Assembly (NCBI RefSeq): GCF_004336745.1
Contig: NZ_SJXD01000022.1
Coordinates: forward strand, 434,001 to 498,000
Reading direction: 5' to 3'
DNA: 64,000 nucleotides
Source of the DNA: Roseococcus sp. SYP-B2431
Lineage (GTDB): Bacteria; Pseudomonadota; Alphaproteobacteria; Acetobacterales; Acetobacteraceae
Numbering within the stretch: position 1 is the first letter of the stretch; the number at the start of each line of letters is the position of its first letter. The notes under the pieces were generated by a model. That model worked only from the letters and a program-made list of their open reading frames with translations, made no database searches and was not told the DNA's origin. Shown in pieces: positions 54,054 to 62,898 of the stretch. Position numbers and translations under genes: made by a program.

Positions 54054-55441
54054 GCGTCGCCGCCCTCGCCGCCGCGATCCGCTCGGGGAAGCGCAAAGCC
54101 ATCGAGGTCACCGAGGAGCGGCTGGCCGACATCGCCGCGCGCGACCCGCTCCACAACTGCTTCACCGAGGTCACCGCCGCCCGCGCCCGGGCCGAGGCCG
54201 CGGCGGTGGACGCCCGGGTCGCGGCCGGCATCGACCCGGGCCCGCTGGCGGGGGTGCCGGTGGCGGTGAAGAACCTCTTCGACCTGGAGGGGACCGCCAC
54301 CCTCGCGGGCTCCAAGATCGAGCGCGACAGCCCGCCCGCCGCCCGCGACGGCTTCCTGGTCCGGAAGCTGACGGAGGCCGGCGCCGTCATGCTCGGCGCG
54401 CTGAACATGGACGAATACGCCTATGGCTTCTCCACCGAGAACGCGCATGACGGCCCCACCCGCAACCCGCACGACACCACCCGCATCGCCGGCGGCTCCT
54501 CGGGCGGAAGCGCGGCGGCGGTGGCGGCGGGGCTGGTGCCGATCGCGCTGGGCAGCGACACCAACGGCTCCATCCGCGTGCCGGCCTCGCTCTGCGGCAT
54601 CTGGGGGGTGAAGCCGACCTATGGCCGGCTCTCGCGGCACGGCAGCTTTCCCTTCGTCGGCGCCTTCGACCATCTCGGGCCCTTCGCGCGGGAGCTGTCC
54701 GACCTCGCTTTGGCCTACAACATCCTCCAGGGCGAGGATGCCGAGGATCCGGCCCAGGCCTTCCCCGGAATCCAGCCAGCAAGGCTCGACGCGGAGATCG
54801 GCGGGCTGCGGATCGCCGTCGCGGACGGGCATTTCGCCAGGGGCGGCCATCCCGAGGCCTTCGCGGCCGTCGCCGTCGTCGCACGCGCGCTCGGCGCCAC
54901 CCGCACCGTCACCATTCCCCATGCGGCGGAGGGCCGGGCCGCCGCCTTCCTCATCACCATGGCGGAGGGCGCCAATCTGCACATGGCGAACCTGTGCGCC
55001 CGCCCGCAGGACTTCGACTTCGCCACGCGCGACCGCTTCCTGGCCGGCGCCCTGCTGCCAGCCCATTGGGTGCAGCAGGCGCAGCGGCTGCGCGCCCGCT
55101 ACCGCGCCGAGGTGCTGAAGCTCTTCGCCGAGGTGGACGTGATCCTCGCCCCGGCCACCCCCTTCGTGGCGCCGAAGATCGGCCAGGCGCTGATCGAGGT
55201 CGATGGCGAGGACATCCCGGTTCGCCCCAATCTCGGCATCTACACCCAGCCCATCTCCTGCATCGGCCTGCCGGTGGTCGCGGCGCCCCTCGCCGATCCG
55301 GTGGCGCTGGGCACGCCGGGCGGCCTGCCCATCGGCGTGCAGCTCATCGGCGCGCCCTGGGCGGAGGCGACCCTCTTCCGCGTGGCCGCCGCGCTGGAGA
55401 AGATGGGGGTCTGCGCCGCGCCTCCCGTGAGGAAGAACTGA
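54050..55441 (+). CDS. atzE: AtzE-like amidase (1-carboxybiuret hydrolase family)
   Basis: 463 residues of the amidase-signature family. Catalytic Lys K74 in [11 protein letters not shown], cis-Ser in [15 protein letters not shown] (about 147-161) and nucleophile S174 in [13 protein letters not shown]. In the cyanuric-acid pathway AtzE deaminates 1-carboxybiuret to 1,3-dicarboxyurea. Order atzG-E-H supports the assignment; AtzD and AtzF are not in the window. GTG start is fixed by the overlap with atzG. Confidence 0.85.
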   Translation: MSVAALAAAIRSGKRKAIEVTEERLADIAARDPLHNCFTEVTAARARAEAAAVDARVAAGIDPGPLAGVPVAVKNLFDLEGTATLAGSKIERDSPPAARDGFLVRKLTEAGAVMLGALNMDEYAYGFSTENAHDGPTRNPHDTTRIAGGSSGGSAAAVAAGLVPIALGSDTNGSIRVPASLCGIWGVKPTYGRLSRHGSFPFVGAFDHLGPFARELSDLALAYNILQGEDAEDPAQAFPGIQPARLDAEIGGLRIAVADGHFARGGHPEAFAAVAVVARALGATRTVTIPHAAEGRAAAFLITMAEGANLHMANLCARPQDFDFATRDRFLAGALLPAHWVQQAQRLRARYRAEVLKLFAEVDVILAPATPFVAPKIGQALIEVDGEDIPVRPNLGIYTQPISCIGLPVVAAPLADPVALGTPGGLPIGVQLIGAPWAEATLFRVAAALEKMGVCAAPPVRKN

Positions 55442-55830
55442 TGCACGAGATCAACATCCCCGAGGTCCATGCGGAGGTCACAGCGGCCTTCAACCGCTAC
55501 GAACAGGCGCTGGTGAGCAACGACGTGGCCGTGCTGGACGAGCTCTTCTGGAAGAACGAGCACACGCTGCGCTTCGGCGCGACCGAGAACCTGTTCTCCT
55601 ACGCCGAGATCGCCGAATTCCGCGCCAGCCGCCCCTCGCAGGGGCTGGCGCGACGGCTGCTCCGCACCGTGATCACCACCTATGGGCGAGACTTCGGCAC
55701 GGCCAATACCACTTTCGTCCGCGAGGGCTCCGACCGGGTCGGCCGGCAGAGCCACACCTGGCTGCGCAGGCCGGAGGGCTGGCGGATCGTCGCCGCCCAT
55801 GTGTCGCTGCTGCCGCCGGGCCTTGGCTAG
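55441..55830 (+). CDS. atzH: AtzH-like protein (DUF3225, SnoaL-like)
   Basis: 129 residues with a cystatin/NTF2-like pattern: [40 protein letters not shown], and [21 protein letters not shown]. AtzH hydrolyses 1,3-dicarboxyurea to allophanate in the biuret/cyanurate route. ATG overlaps the atzE stop (TGATG). The allophanate hydrolase needed next is not in the window; a urease operon 28 kb away is an alternative nitrogen route. Confidence 0.82.
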   Translation: MHEINIPEVHAEVTAAFNRYEQALVSNDVAVLDELFWKNEHTLRFGATENLFSYAEIAEFRASRPSQGLARRLLRTVITTYGRDFGTANTTFVREGSDRVGRQSHTWLRRPEGWRIVAAHVSLLPPGLG

Positions 55831-55937
55831 CCCGACGGAGGGCGCCCGATCCGGCCGCGAAATTTTGTAACCGCCGCTCCTGCGCCACGTTTGCCGATCT
55901 ATATGCCCTCCGCTCAATTCGGCTGACGAGGACCGCC

Positions 55938-56543
55938 ATGAAGAAAGCAATTCTCCTGGGATTTGCGGGCCTTGGCCTGGCGGCCTGCACCGTTGCGCCG
56001 CCATCCGGGCCGACCATCATGGCCCTGCCGCCCCAGGGCAAGGACTACGCGCAGTTCCAGCGCGAGGACGCGACCTGCCAGCAGAATGCCGCCGCCAGCA
56101 TCGGCTACGCCAACCCCTCGGCCGCGGCGACGAATGCGGCGGTGGGCAGCGCGGCCGTGGGCACGGCGGTGGGCGCGGCCGCGGGCGCGCTGATCGGTGC
56201 GGCGGCGGGCAATCCGGGCGCGGGGGCCGCCATCGGCGCGGGCGCCGGCCTCGTCACCGGCGGGGCGGTCGGGGCCAATGCCGCGGCCGGCACGGGCTAC
56301 GAGATGCAGGGCCGCTTCGACACGGTCTATGCCCAGTGCATGACGGCCTATGGCAACACGATCCAGGCCGCGCCGGCGACGCCGCCCTCGGTGCCCTACT
56401 ACGCGGCGCCCTATTACCCCTACGCCTACCCGTACAGCCCCTACCCCTATTATTATGGCCCCCGCGTCGGCTTCTACGGCGGATACGGCTATTGGGGCTA
56501 TCGCGGCGGATACTGGGGACGGCCTTACTATCGGCGCTGGTAG
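55938..56543 (+). CDS. glycine-zipper lipoprotein with Tyr/Pro-rich tail
   Basis: 201 residues: lipobox LGLAAC (Cys near 17), a region with Cys pairs (ATCQQN; AQCM), a glycine zipper of about 60 residues (VGTAVGAAAGALIGAAAG), and a C-terminal tail of Tyr/Pro/Gly repeats (YYAAPYYPYAYPYSPYPYYY). Outer-membrane lipoprotein similar to YMGG-type surface proteins. Monocistronic between atzH and the convergent rsmB. Confidence 0.8.
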   Translation: MKKAILLGFAGLGLAACTVAPPSGPTIMALPPQGKDYAQFQREDATCQQNAAASIGYANPSAAATNAAVGSAAVGTAVGAAAGALIGAAAGNPGAGAAIGAGAGLVTGGAVGANAAAGTGYEMQGRFDTVYAQCMTAYGNTIQAAPATPPSVPYYAAPYYPYAYPYSPYPYYYGPRVGFYGGYGYWGYRGGYWGRPYYRRW

Positions 56544-56544
56544 G

Positions 56545-57768
56545 TCAGCCCTTCACCAGGCGGACGGCGAAGAACCCGTCCATCCCGCCCCGGTCGGACC
56601 AGAGGTCGGGCCGGGTGCGCAGCGTGCCCCGCGGGGTCGCGCCGATCTCCGGGACCTCCTCGTCGCGGATGGGGTCGATCCGCAGCCCTTCCGGCAGCTG
56701 CGCCAGATGCGCCTCCCCCTCCTCGGCCTGCAGCGAGCAGGTCGCGAAGACCAGCCGGCCGCCCGGCCCCAGCAGCCTCGCCGCCGCTTCCAGCAATTGC
56801 CGCTGCTGACCGGCGAGCTTCGCGACGTCTTTGGACTGCTTGAGATAGGGCAGGTCCGGATGCCGGCGGATGGTCCCGGTGGCGGTGCAGGGCGCGTCCA
56901 GCAGGATCGCGTCGAAGGCGCCGTCCGGCCGCCATTTCAGCACATCGGCATTCACCAGCTCCGGCGCGAGCTTCAGGCGCACCATGTTCTCGCGCAGCCG
57001 GCCCATGCGGCCTGAATCGCGCTCCACCGCCACGACCTCGGCGCCCAGCGCCGCCAGCTGCGCCGTCTTGCCGCCTGGCGCGGCGCAGAGATCGGCCACG
57101 CGCTCGCCCGGCCGGACGTTCAGGAGCTTCGCCGGCAGGGCCGCCGCCGCGTCCTGCGCCCAGAAATCCCCCTCGGCGAAGCCCGGCAGCTCGGTGATCC
57201 GCGTCCCGGCCGGCAGCCGCGCCGTGCCGTTGGGGAGCATCACCGCCCCCTCGGGGGCCGCCGCGCCCGGCTTCAGCGAGAGATCCAGCGGCGCCTCGAG
57301 CCGGTGCGCCGCGGCGATTGCCCGCACCGCGGCGCCATGCGCCGCATGCCAGCTCGTCCAGAGCCAGGCCGGCGTGTCGAGCCGGGCGTCCAGCTCCTCC
57401 AGCGCCGCGGCACCGGCCTCGGCCACCCGCCGCAGCACCGCGTTCACCAGCCCGGCCAGGGGCTTGGGGGCCAGCGAGACGGCCGCGGACACGGCCGCAT
57501 GCGGGGGCGTGCCGAGCAGCAGCAGCTCCGCCGCCCCGATCCGCAGCGCGCGCTGGGCCGGCTTGGGCGGCGCGCGGCGCAGCCAGGGCTCCATCACCGC
57601 GTCGAGGCTGCCCATCCGGCGCAGCACGGCCGCCGCGATGCGATGGCCCGCCGCCTTGTCCCGCCCCTCGATATTCGAGGGGATGGCGTCCAGCGCCTCC
57701 TCCATCGCGCGGTGCTGCTCCAGCACGGATTCCAGCAGCAGGGAGGCGACGCGACGGCCAGGGGACAT
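56545..57768 (-). CDS. rsmB: 16S rRNA m5C methyltransferase RsmB
   Basis: NusB-like RNA-binding domain (about 1-120) and a class I methyltransferase domain: DLCAAPGGKTAQLAALG, LLDAPCTATGTIRRHPDL and FATCSLQAEEGE with the two catalytic Cys. About 407 residues from ATG 57768; in-frame ATGs at 57786 and 57816 are alternatives. The stop is 2 bp from the convergent lipoprotein stop. Confidence 0.92.
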   Translation of the reverse strand: MSPGRRVASLLLESVLEQHRAMEEALDAIPSNIEGRDKAAGHRIAAAVLRRMGSLDAVMEPWLRRAPPKPAQRALRIGAAELLLLGTPPHAAVSAAVSLAPKPLAGLVNAVLRRVAEAGAAALEELDARLDTPAWLWTSWHAAHGAAVRAIAAAHRLEAPLDLSLKPGAAAPEGAVMLPNGTARLPAGTRITELPGFAEGDFWAQDAAAALPAKLLNVRPGERVADLCAAPGGKTAQLAALGAEVVAVERDSGRMGRLRENMVRLKLAPELVNADVLKWRPDGAFDAILLDAPCTATGTIRRHPDLPYLKQSKDVAKLAGQQRQLLEAAARLLGPGGRLVFATCSLQAEEGEAHLAQLPEGLRIDPIRDEEVPEIGATPRGTLRTRPDLWSDRGGMDGFFAVRLVKG

Positions 57769-57840
57769 GCCAATGGAGATGCTCATCCGGCGGTTTATGG
57801 CCGCGCGCCCTGCCACATGCTAGACGCGCCGCCATGCATA

Positions 57841-57948
57841 TGCCGCCCTCATACGCCGGGTGCCCGCGCTGCGGGCTTGGCTCCGCCGCGCGGCTGATGC
57901 GCCGGCGGCGCTGTCTGTCGGGCGGCGCCGGCCGCTTTGCGGCCGGGT
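57841..57948 (-). repeat. dispersed intergenic repeat, copy D (reverse orientation)
   Basis: On the minus strand it starts with the same hairpin CCGGCCGC/GCGGCCGG and GCGCCGCCC, has a diverged centre, then GCGGCGGAGCCAAGCC and the end CACCCGGCGTATGAGGGC. It lies in the upstream region shared by divergent rsmB and the ArnT-like gene, unlike copies B and C, which follow stop codons. Confidence 0.7.
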
Positions 57949-57976
57949 TCTCCGCGCGCAGTTCCCTCTGGATCAC

Positions 57977-59680
57977 ATGACCGCGACGCGGCTGGACTCC
58001 TGGCTCGACACGGCGAGCGGGGCGGCGCAGCGCTGGCCCCGGCTGGTGCTGGTGCTGCTCTGCCTGGCGCTGCACCTGCCCGGCTTCTTCACCATCCCCG
58101 CCACCGACCGCGACGAGAGCCGCTTCGCCCAGGCCACGCGGCAGATGGTCGAGACCGGCGACTACGTGCAGATCCGCGTCGGCGAGGAGGAGCGGAACAA
58201 GAAGCCCATCGGCATCCACTGGGCCCAGGCCGCCAGCGTCCATATGGCGGAGCTGACCGGCCTCGGCGACCGCCGCGGGATCTGGGCCTACCGCATCCCC
58301 TCGCTGCTGGGCGCCATCCTGGCGGTCCTCGCCACCTTCCAGTTCGGCCGCGGGCTGGTGGGCCGGCGCACCGCGATGCTCGCCGCCGCCATGCTGGCGG
58401 GCTGCATGGTGCTGATGGTCGAGGCGCATATCGCCAAGACGGATGCGGCCCTGCTCGCCACCATCACCGCTGCCATGGGCCTCTTCGGCTCGGCCTATCT
58501 CCGGCCGGACCATTTTACCGCGCTCAAGGCCGCGGCCTTCTGGGTGATCCTCGGCATCGGCGTCCTGCTGAAGGGCCCGATCGCGCCCATGGTGCCGCTG
58601 CTGACCGGGCTGACCCTGGCCTTCTGCGACCGCCGCGCCGGCGGCGGCTGGCTGCATGCCCCCTGGCTGCGCCCGCTGCGCCTCCCCTGGGGCATCCCGC
58701 TGATGCTGCTCCTCGTGCTGCCCTGGATGACCGCCATCGGCATCGCCACCGAGGGCCGCTTCTTCTCCCAGGCCATCGGCGGCGACATGCTGGGCAAGGT
58801 CGGCTCCGGCGACGAGAAGCACTGGGGCCCGCCCGGCTACTATCTCCTGACCTTCCTGATCTCCGCCTTCCCGGCCGGGTTCGTGGTGGTCCTGGCGCTG
58901 CGCCAGAGCTGGGCCGAGCGGCGCAAGCCCGCCACCCGCTTCCTGCTGGCCTGGATCGTGCCGACCTGGCTGGTCTTCGAGGCGGTGGCGACGAAGCTGC
59001 CGCACTACACCCTGCCCGCCTTCCCGGCCCTGATGCTGCTGGGCGCCGCCTGGGCCATGGACCCGCTGCGCCGCGAGCCGCCGCGCTGGCTGCGCTGGGC
59101 CGCGAAGCTCGCCGTGGCGGGCGTGGCGCTGGGCCTCGCGCTGGTGGCCGTGGCGCTGACCTGGGCCGTCACGGGGCATGAGCCCCTCGGCGCGCTGCTC
59201 GCCTTGCCGGCGGCGGCGCTGCTGATCTGGCTCGCCTGGCGGGAGATGAGCCGGGCGAGTTGGGCGCGCAGCGCGGCCCTCGCCGTCGTCGCCGCCATCC
59301 CCGTCTATGTGAGCGTGATGGAGCTGACCTTCCCACGCATCGAGGCGCTGTGGATCGCGCCGCGGATCGAGGCGCTGCTGGCCGAGCGCACGCCCGGCCT
59401 GCCCTCGCAAAAATTCGGCATCACCGGCCATGCCGAGCCCTCGACGCTGTTCCATGTCGGCGGCGGGCTGCAGCTGCTGCGCCGGGGCGAGGATGCGGCC
59501 ATATTCCTGGCGGCCGATGCGGGCAGGGTGGTTGCGGTGGGTGATCGTGCCGAGGCGGATTTCCGCCGCGAGGCCGCGCGGCTGGGGCTGCGCCTGGAGG
59601 AGATGGGTTCCGTGGATGGTCTGAACTACACGCGCGGTCGCCGCGTGACGCTGCGCTTCTACCGGGTGGCCGCGCCATGA
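57977..59680 (+). CDS. ArnT/PMT-like membrane glycosyltransferase
   Basis: 567 residues, about 12 helices. Catalytic-loop Asp residues in TDRDESRFAQATRQM near 43, EERNKKPIGIHWAQA near 75 and EAHIAKTDAAL near 155 match the 4-amino-4-deoxyarabinose transferase family (GT83). Transfers a sugar from a polyprenyl carrier to lipid A or another acceptor at the periplasmic face. Frame open upstream to 57860; ATG 57977 starts just before the first helix. Coupled to dedA by ATGA. Confidence 0.87.
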   Translation: MTATRLDSWLDTASGAAQRWPRLVLVLLCLALHLPGFFTIPATDRDESRFAQATRQMVETGDYVQIRVGEEERNKKPIGIHWAQAASVHMAELTGLGDRRGIWAYRIPSLLGAILAVLATFQFGRGLVGRRTAMLAAAMLAGCMVLMVEAHIAKTDAALLATITAAMGLFGSAYLRPDHFTALKAAAFWVILGIGVLLKGPIAPMVPLLTGLTLAFCDRRAGGGWLHAPWLRPLRLPWGIPLMLLLVLPWMTAIGIATEGRFFSQAIGGDMLGKVGSGDEKHWGPPGYYLLTFLISAFPAGFVVVLALRQSWAERRKPATRFLLAWIVPTWLVFEAVATKLPHYTLPAFPALMLLGAAWAMDPLRREPPRWLRWAAKLAVAGVALGLALVAVALTWAVTGHEPLGALLALPAAALLIWLAWREMSRASWARSAALAVVAAIPVYVSVMELTFPRIEALWIAPRIEALLAERTPGLPSQKFGITGHAEPSTLFHVGGGLQLLRRGEDAAIFLAADAGRVVAVGDRAEADFRREAARLGLRLEEMGSVDGLNYTRGRRVTLRFYRVAAP

Positions 59681-60285
59681 TGGACCTCGTCACGAGCTGG
59701 GTCGCGGCCGCGGGCTATGTCGGCGTCTTCGGGCTGATGTTCCTGGAGAACCTGTTCCCGCCGATCCCCTCCGAGCTCATCATGCCCTTCGCCGGCTTCG
59801 CCGCCGCGCGCGGGCAGCTCTCGGTCACGCTGGTGATCCTGGCCGGAATCGCGGGCACGATCGTCGGCAACATGTTCTGGTACGAATTCGCGCGCGCCTT
59901 CGGCGTGACCCGCACCCGGGGCCTGTGCGAGAAGTACGGCCGCTGGATCGGCGTGAATGCGGCCGACCTCGACAAGGCGGAGGAGACGCTGCGCCGCTGG
60001 GGCCCGCTGGCGGTGTTCCTGGGCCGCATCATGCCCGGCATCCGCACGGTGATCTCGATCCCGGCCGGCCTCATCGAGATGCCGCGCAGAACCTTCTATG
60101 CCTGGACGACGGCGGGCACGGCCATCTGGGTCGGCGCGCTGACCATGGTCGGCTACATCCTGGAGGAGGGCTACAACCAGCTCGAGCCCTGGATCGACCC
60201 GATCGGCAAGGGACTGATCCTGCTGGTGGGCGTGCTGTTCCTCTGGCAGCTCTGGCGCATCTGGCGGCGGAAGAAGGAAGGCTGA
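59677..60285 (+). CDS. DedA-family membrane protein
   Basis: 202 residues: FLENLFPPIPSELIMPFAGFAA near 23-45, GRIMPGIRTVISIPAGLIEMP near 112 (the conserved DedA/VTT signature) and a C-terminal helix. DedA proteins are undecaprenyl-phosphate or phospholipid flippases. ATG 59677 overlaps the transferase stop. Carrier recycling is consistent with the partner being a polyprenyl-dependent transferase. Confidence 0.92.
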   Translation: MMDLVTSWVAAAGYVGVFGLMFLENLFPPIPSELIMPFAGFAAARGQLSVTLVILAGIAGTIVGNMFWYEFARAFGVTRTRGLCEKYGRWIGVNAADLDKAEETLRRWGPLAVFLGRIMPGIRTVISIPAGLIEMPRRTFYAWTTAGTAIWVGALTMVGYILEEGYNQLEPWIDPIGKGLILLVGVLFLWQLWRIWRRKKEG

Positions 60286-60320
60286 TTGACGCCGGCGCGG
60301 CCTTGGCGTTCATTGACCCC

Positions 60321-60371
60321 GTGACGAAGATCCTTCCCCTCTCCGGGCTGTATTACGCGCCGCTGTCCTAG
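60321..60371 (+). CDS. candidate 16-residue leader peptide with tandem Tyr codons
   Basis: GTG-initiated frame reading MTKILPLSGLYYAPLS, then TAG, 97 nt before tyrA. Two adjacent Tyr codons precede the stop, and an 11-bp hairpin begins 24 nt after the stop. A TTGACG/TTCATT pair with 17-nt spacing at 60286-60314 would start transcription near the GTG. The frame is open further upstream (TTG 60303). Pattern matches attenuation; the peptide has no Shine-Dalgarno, so this stays an inference. Confidence 0.4.
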   Translation: MTKILPLSGLYYAPLS

Positions 60372-60394
60372 CGGCGGGGTGATCCGTGTCATCC

Positions 60395-60422
60395 ATCAAC
60401 CGCTGCCTCGCCAGCGGTTGAT
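60395..60422 (+). terminator. hairpin in the tyrA leader, possible attenuator
   Basis: Perfect 11-bp stem ATCAACCGCTG / CAGCGGTTGAT with a 6-nt loop, 45 nt before the tyrA start. No T-run follows, so termination, if any, is not classical. AGCGG at 60370-60374, covering the leader stop codon, can pair with CCGCT in the 5' arm and would compete with the hairpin. Confidence 0.45.
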
Positions 60423-60467
60423 CCCACGACATGCCGCTGGCCATGCAGCTTCTGCAGAGGGCCTGAC

Positions 60468-61199
60468 GTGCTTCAGAACAACGATATCGGCATCATCGGC
60501 TTCGGCGCCTTCGGGCGGCTGACGGCCCGGCATCTCGCGCCGCATTTCTCCCTCTGCGCCTACGACCCCGCGCCGGGCTCTGAAATGGAGGGCGTGGCGC
60601 GGGTCGATCTTCCGGCCGCCGCCTCCTGCCCGATCGTGATCCTCGCCGCGCCCGTCGGCGCCGTCGCGGAGACGGTCCGCGCCGTCGGGCCGCATCTGCG
60701 GCAGGGCGCGCTGGTCCTGGACGTGGGCTCGGTGAAGGTGGTCCCGGCCGAGGCGATGCGTCTCGGCCTGCCCGACCATGCCGAGATCGTGGCGACCCAC
60801 CCGCTCTTCGGGCCGCAAAGCGCCCGCGACGGAATCCGCGGCCTCAAGATCGCCGTCTGCCCGGTCCGGGGCCGGAACGGGCCGCGCGTGGCCGCCTTCC
60901 TGCGGAAGGTGCTGGGCCTCGACGTCATCCTGACCACGCCCGAGGCGCATGACCGGGAGGCCGCGATGGTCCAGGGCCTGACCCACCTCATCGCCAAGGT
61001 GCTCGTGCAGATGGAGCCCCTGCCGACGCGGATGACCACCCGCAGCTTCGAGCTGATCCGGCAGGCCGTGGCCATGGTGCGCGACGACGCGCCCGAGGTC
61101 TTCCAGGCCATCGAGCGCAGCAATCCGCACGCGCCCGAAGTCCGCCGGCGCTTCTTCGACCTCGCCTCCGCGCTGGACGCCGAGCTCGCCGGTGGTTGA
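60468..61199 (+). CDS. tyrA: prephenate/arogenate dehydrogenase-like protein
   Basis: 243 residues, a compact TyrA without chorismate mutase or ACT domain. NAD loop GIIGFGAFGR at 8-17, VGSVKVVPAEAM, ATHPLFGPQSA with the catalytic His, and EAHDREAAMVQGLTHLI. Converts prephenate or arogenate toward tyrosine. GTG 60468 is the only usable start, preceded by GAGGG. It lies after a 180-bp leader region with a possible Tyr attenuator. Confidence 0.88.
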   Translation: MLQNNDIGIIGFGAFGRLTARHLAPHFSLCAYDPAPGSEMEGVARVDLPAAASCPIVILAAPVGAVAETVRAVGPHLRQGALVLDVGSVKVVPAEAMRLGLPDHAEIVATHPLFGPQSARDGIRGLKIAVCPVRGRNGPRVAAFLRKVLGLDVILTTPEAHDREAAMVQGLTHLIAKVLVQMEPLPTRMTTRSFELIRQAVAMVRDDAPEVFQAIERSNPHAPEVRRRFFDLASALDAELAGG

Positions 61200-61262
61200 C
61201 GCCGCGCCGCTCCCGCGCGGAAGCTGCCCGCAACAAGGCCGAATGAAGCTGGGGAGGGACAC

Positions 61263-62012
61263 ATGGCTGGACGTCTGGCAGGCAAGCGGGCCTTCGTGAC
61301 CGCGGCGGGGCAGGGGATCGGGCGCGCCAGCGCCATCGCCATGGCGGCCGAGGGCGCGACGGTGATCGCGACCGACCGGGATGGGGCCAAGCTCGCAGGC
61401 CTCGACGCCCATGGCATCGCCACGAAGGCGCTCGACGTGCTCGACGACAAGGCGGTCGAGGCCGCCATCACCGGCGCCGGCACGCTCGACATCCTCTTCA
61501 ACTGCGCCGGCTTCGTGCACCAGAACACGGCGCTGACCTGCACCGAGGACGAGTGGGACTTCGCCTTCAACCTGAATGTGCGCGCCATGTGGCGCTGCCT
61601 GCGCGCGGCGCTGCCGGGCATGCTGGCGGCCGGGCATGGCAGCATCATCAACATGGCCTCGGCGGCCTCGAGCATCAAAGGCGCGCCCAACCGCTTCGTC
61701 TACGGCACGACCAAGGCCGCCGTGGTGGGCATGACACGCGCCGTCGCGGCCGATACGGTGACGCAGGGCGTGCGCTGCAACTGCCTGGCCCCCGGCACCG
61801 TGGACACGCCGAGCCTCGGCGACCGCATCGCGGCCAATGCCTCGGCGGCGGGCGGGCTGGAAGCGTCCCGCGCCGCCTTCATCGCGCGGCAGGCGATGGG
61901 GCGGCTGGCGACGGCCGAGGAGATGGCGGCGCTCGTCGTCTACCTCGCCAGCGACGAGAGCACCTTCGTCACGGGGCAGGCCATGGTGATCGACGGGGGA
62001 TGGACCCTCTGA
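61263..62012 (+). CDS. SDR oxidoreductase, 3-hydroxybutyrate dehydrogenase type 2-like
   Basis: 249 residues: TAAGQGIGRASA cofactor loop, LFNCAGF, NMASAAS, YGTTKAA (Tyr-x-x-x-Lys intact) and TGQAMVIDGGWTL. Resembles the BDH2/DHRS6 group and 2-keto-3-deoxy-fuconate dehydrogenases by the TAAGQGIG and ATDRD stretches. GGGGAGGG precedes ATG 61263. Independent unit. Confidence 0.85.
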   Translation: MAGRLAGKRAFVTAAGQGIGRASAIAMAAEGATVIATDRDGAKLAGLDAHGIATKALDVLDDKAVEAAITGAGTLDILFNCAGFVHQNTALTCTEDEWDFAFNLNVRAMWRCLRAALPGMLAAGHGSIINMASAASSIKGAPNRFVYGTTKAAVVGMTRAVAADTVTQGVRCNCLAPGTVDTPSLGDRIAANASAAGGLEASRAAFIARQAMGRLATAEEMAALVVYLASDESTFVTGQAMVIDGGWTL

Positions 62013-62029
62013 CGCGGTGAAGGTCAGAG

Positions 62030-62072
62030 AAATGCAACCTTAAGTTGCGCAATATAACCTTGGGTTGCATTT
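62030..62072 (+). promoter_or_regulatory. tandem imperfect palindromes before the papain-like gene
   Basis: Two copies of AACCTTRRGTTGC starting at 62036 and 62056, 20 bp apart, i.e. on the same DNA face. The outer bases AAATGCAACC (62030-62039) and GGTTGCATTT (62063-62072) also form a perfect 10-bp inverted repeat, and TTGCGCAA lies between. The arrangement looks like a double operator for a helix-turn-helix regulator. Confidence 0.6.
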
Positions 62073-62118
62073 CCAGGATCGAGGTGGTGCAGTGCTCCCA
62101 CCATGCCGGGGCGACGCC

Positions 62119-62754
62119 ATGTCTGATTCCATTCGCAATGATCTTGGCGACCTGAATAACGGCTGGGGCATATGCGGCTTCACCAGCACCTTCTACGCCA
62201 TGAGCAGCCTGCAACACGGCACGCGGGGCGCACTCATCAACGCCTCCCGGCCTTTTAACGTCCTTGCCGAAATAAAGACCTTCCTGCGGATTTTGCAGGC
62301 GGGCGGCAAGCAGAAGGCCCTCTCGGACATCACCGCGTTCACGCGCTCCTTCGGCAAGCCCTATGACAAATTCACCATCGAAAATTACATCAGCCGCATC
62401 GACAATGCAGCGAGGGAGAATTTGAGCGACGACGAGATCAAAAAAAATCAGTTGTTCGGTGTTGCCGTTCCGCCTGATCAGGTGGTGGCTTACGTGGAGA
62501 ATATCTGGGGCCTGAAATGCTCGATCTCCAAGGGCGAAAATCAGGAAAATGGCATTATTGGCGTGAAGTCCAAGGGCATCAGCAATTTGTGGAAGCCCTA
62601 TAATGGCCTCGTTCACTATATGTACCGTCACAACCAGAAGATCTATAGCTGGGGGGAAGTCTATAATTCCATCAAGGACGCGCGCAAGAGCTTCGAGCTT
62701 GTCTTGACGATCCGGATTGATGGCGCCGGCAAGACCAACCCGAACTTCCGGTAA
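62119..62754 (+). CDS. orphan papain-like (putative cysteine peptidase) protein
   Basis: 211 residues from ATG 62119. NNGWGICGFTSTFYAMSS near the N-terminus has the Trp-x-x-Cys-Gly layout of papain-fold peptidases (candidate nucleophile C19), and GLVHYMYRH (H166) followed by a Trp near 178 gives a candidate catalytic His. No signal peptide, no membrane helix. Lower G+C and AAA/AAT-rich codons mark it as foreign to this region. It could be a toxin or secreted effector without a visible immunity gene; the family is not recognised. Confidence 0.6.
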   Translation: MSDSIRNDLGDLNNGWGICGFTSTFYAMSSLQHGTRGALINASRPFNVLAEIKTFLRILQAGGKQKALSDITAFTRSFGKPYDKFTIENYISRIDNAARENLSDDEIKKNQLFGVAVPPDQVVAYVENIWGLKCSISKGENQENGIIGVKSKGISNLWKPYNGLVHYMYRHNQKIYSWGEVYNSIKDARKSFELVLTIRIDGAGKTNPNFR

Positions 62755-62766
62755 TCGGCAGCGGAC

Positions 62767-62808
62767 GCGGAAAGGCCCCTGATATCCTCGGGGGTGCCGG
62801 CTTTCCGC
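62767..62808 (+). terminator. hairpin after the papain-like gene
   Basis: GCGGAAAGGCCCC pairs with GGGGTGCCGGCTTTCCGC across a 10-nt loop (outer arms GCGGAAAG/CTTTCCGC perfect, with a small bulge). It starts 12 nt after the stop codon. A T-tract is missing, as is common in high-GC genomes. Confidence 0.6.
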
Positions 62809-62898
62809 ATCTGGACGATCCGCCCAAGCTTCTTTAGTGCGGAAGCCGCTGATGGGCGTCCGAGGGGAAGAGCGAGCGCCTGTTCCTCGCGCCGGGAG

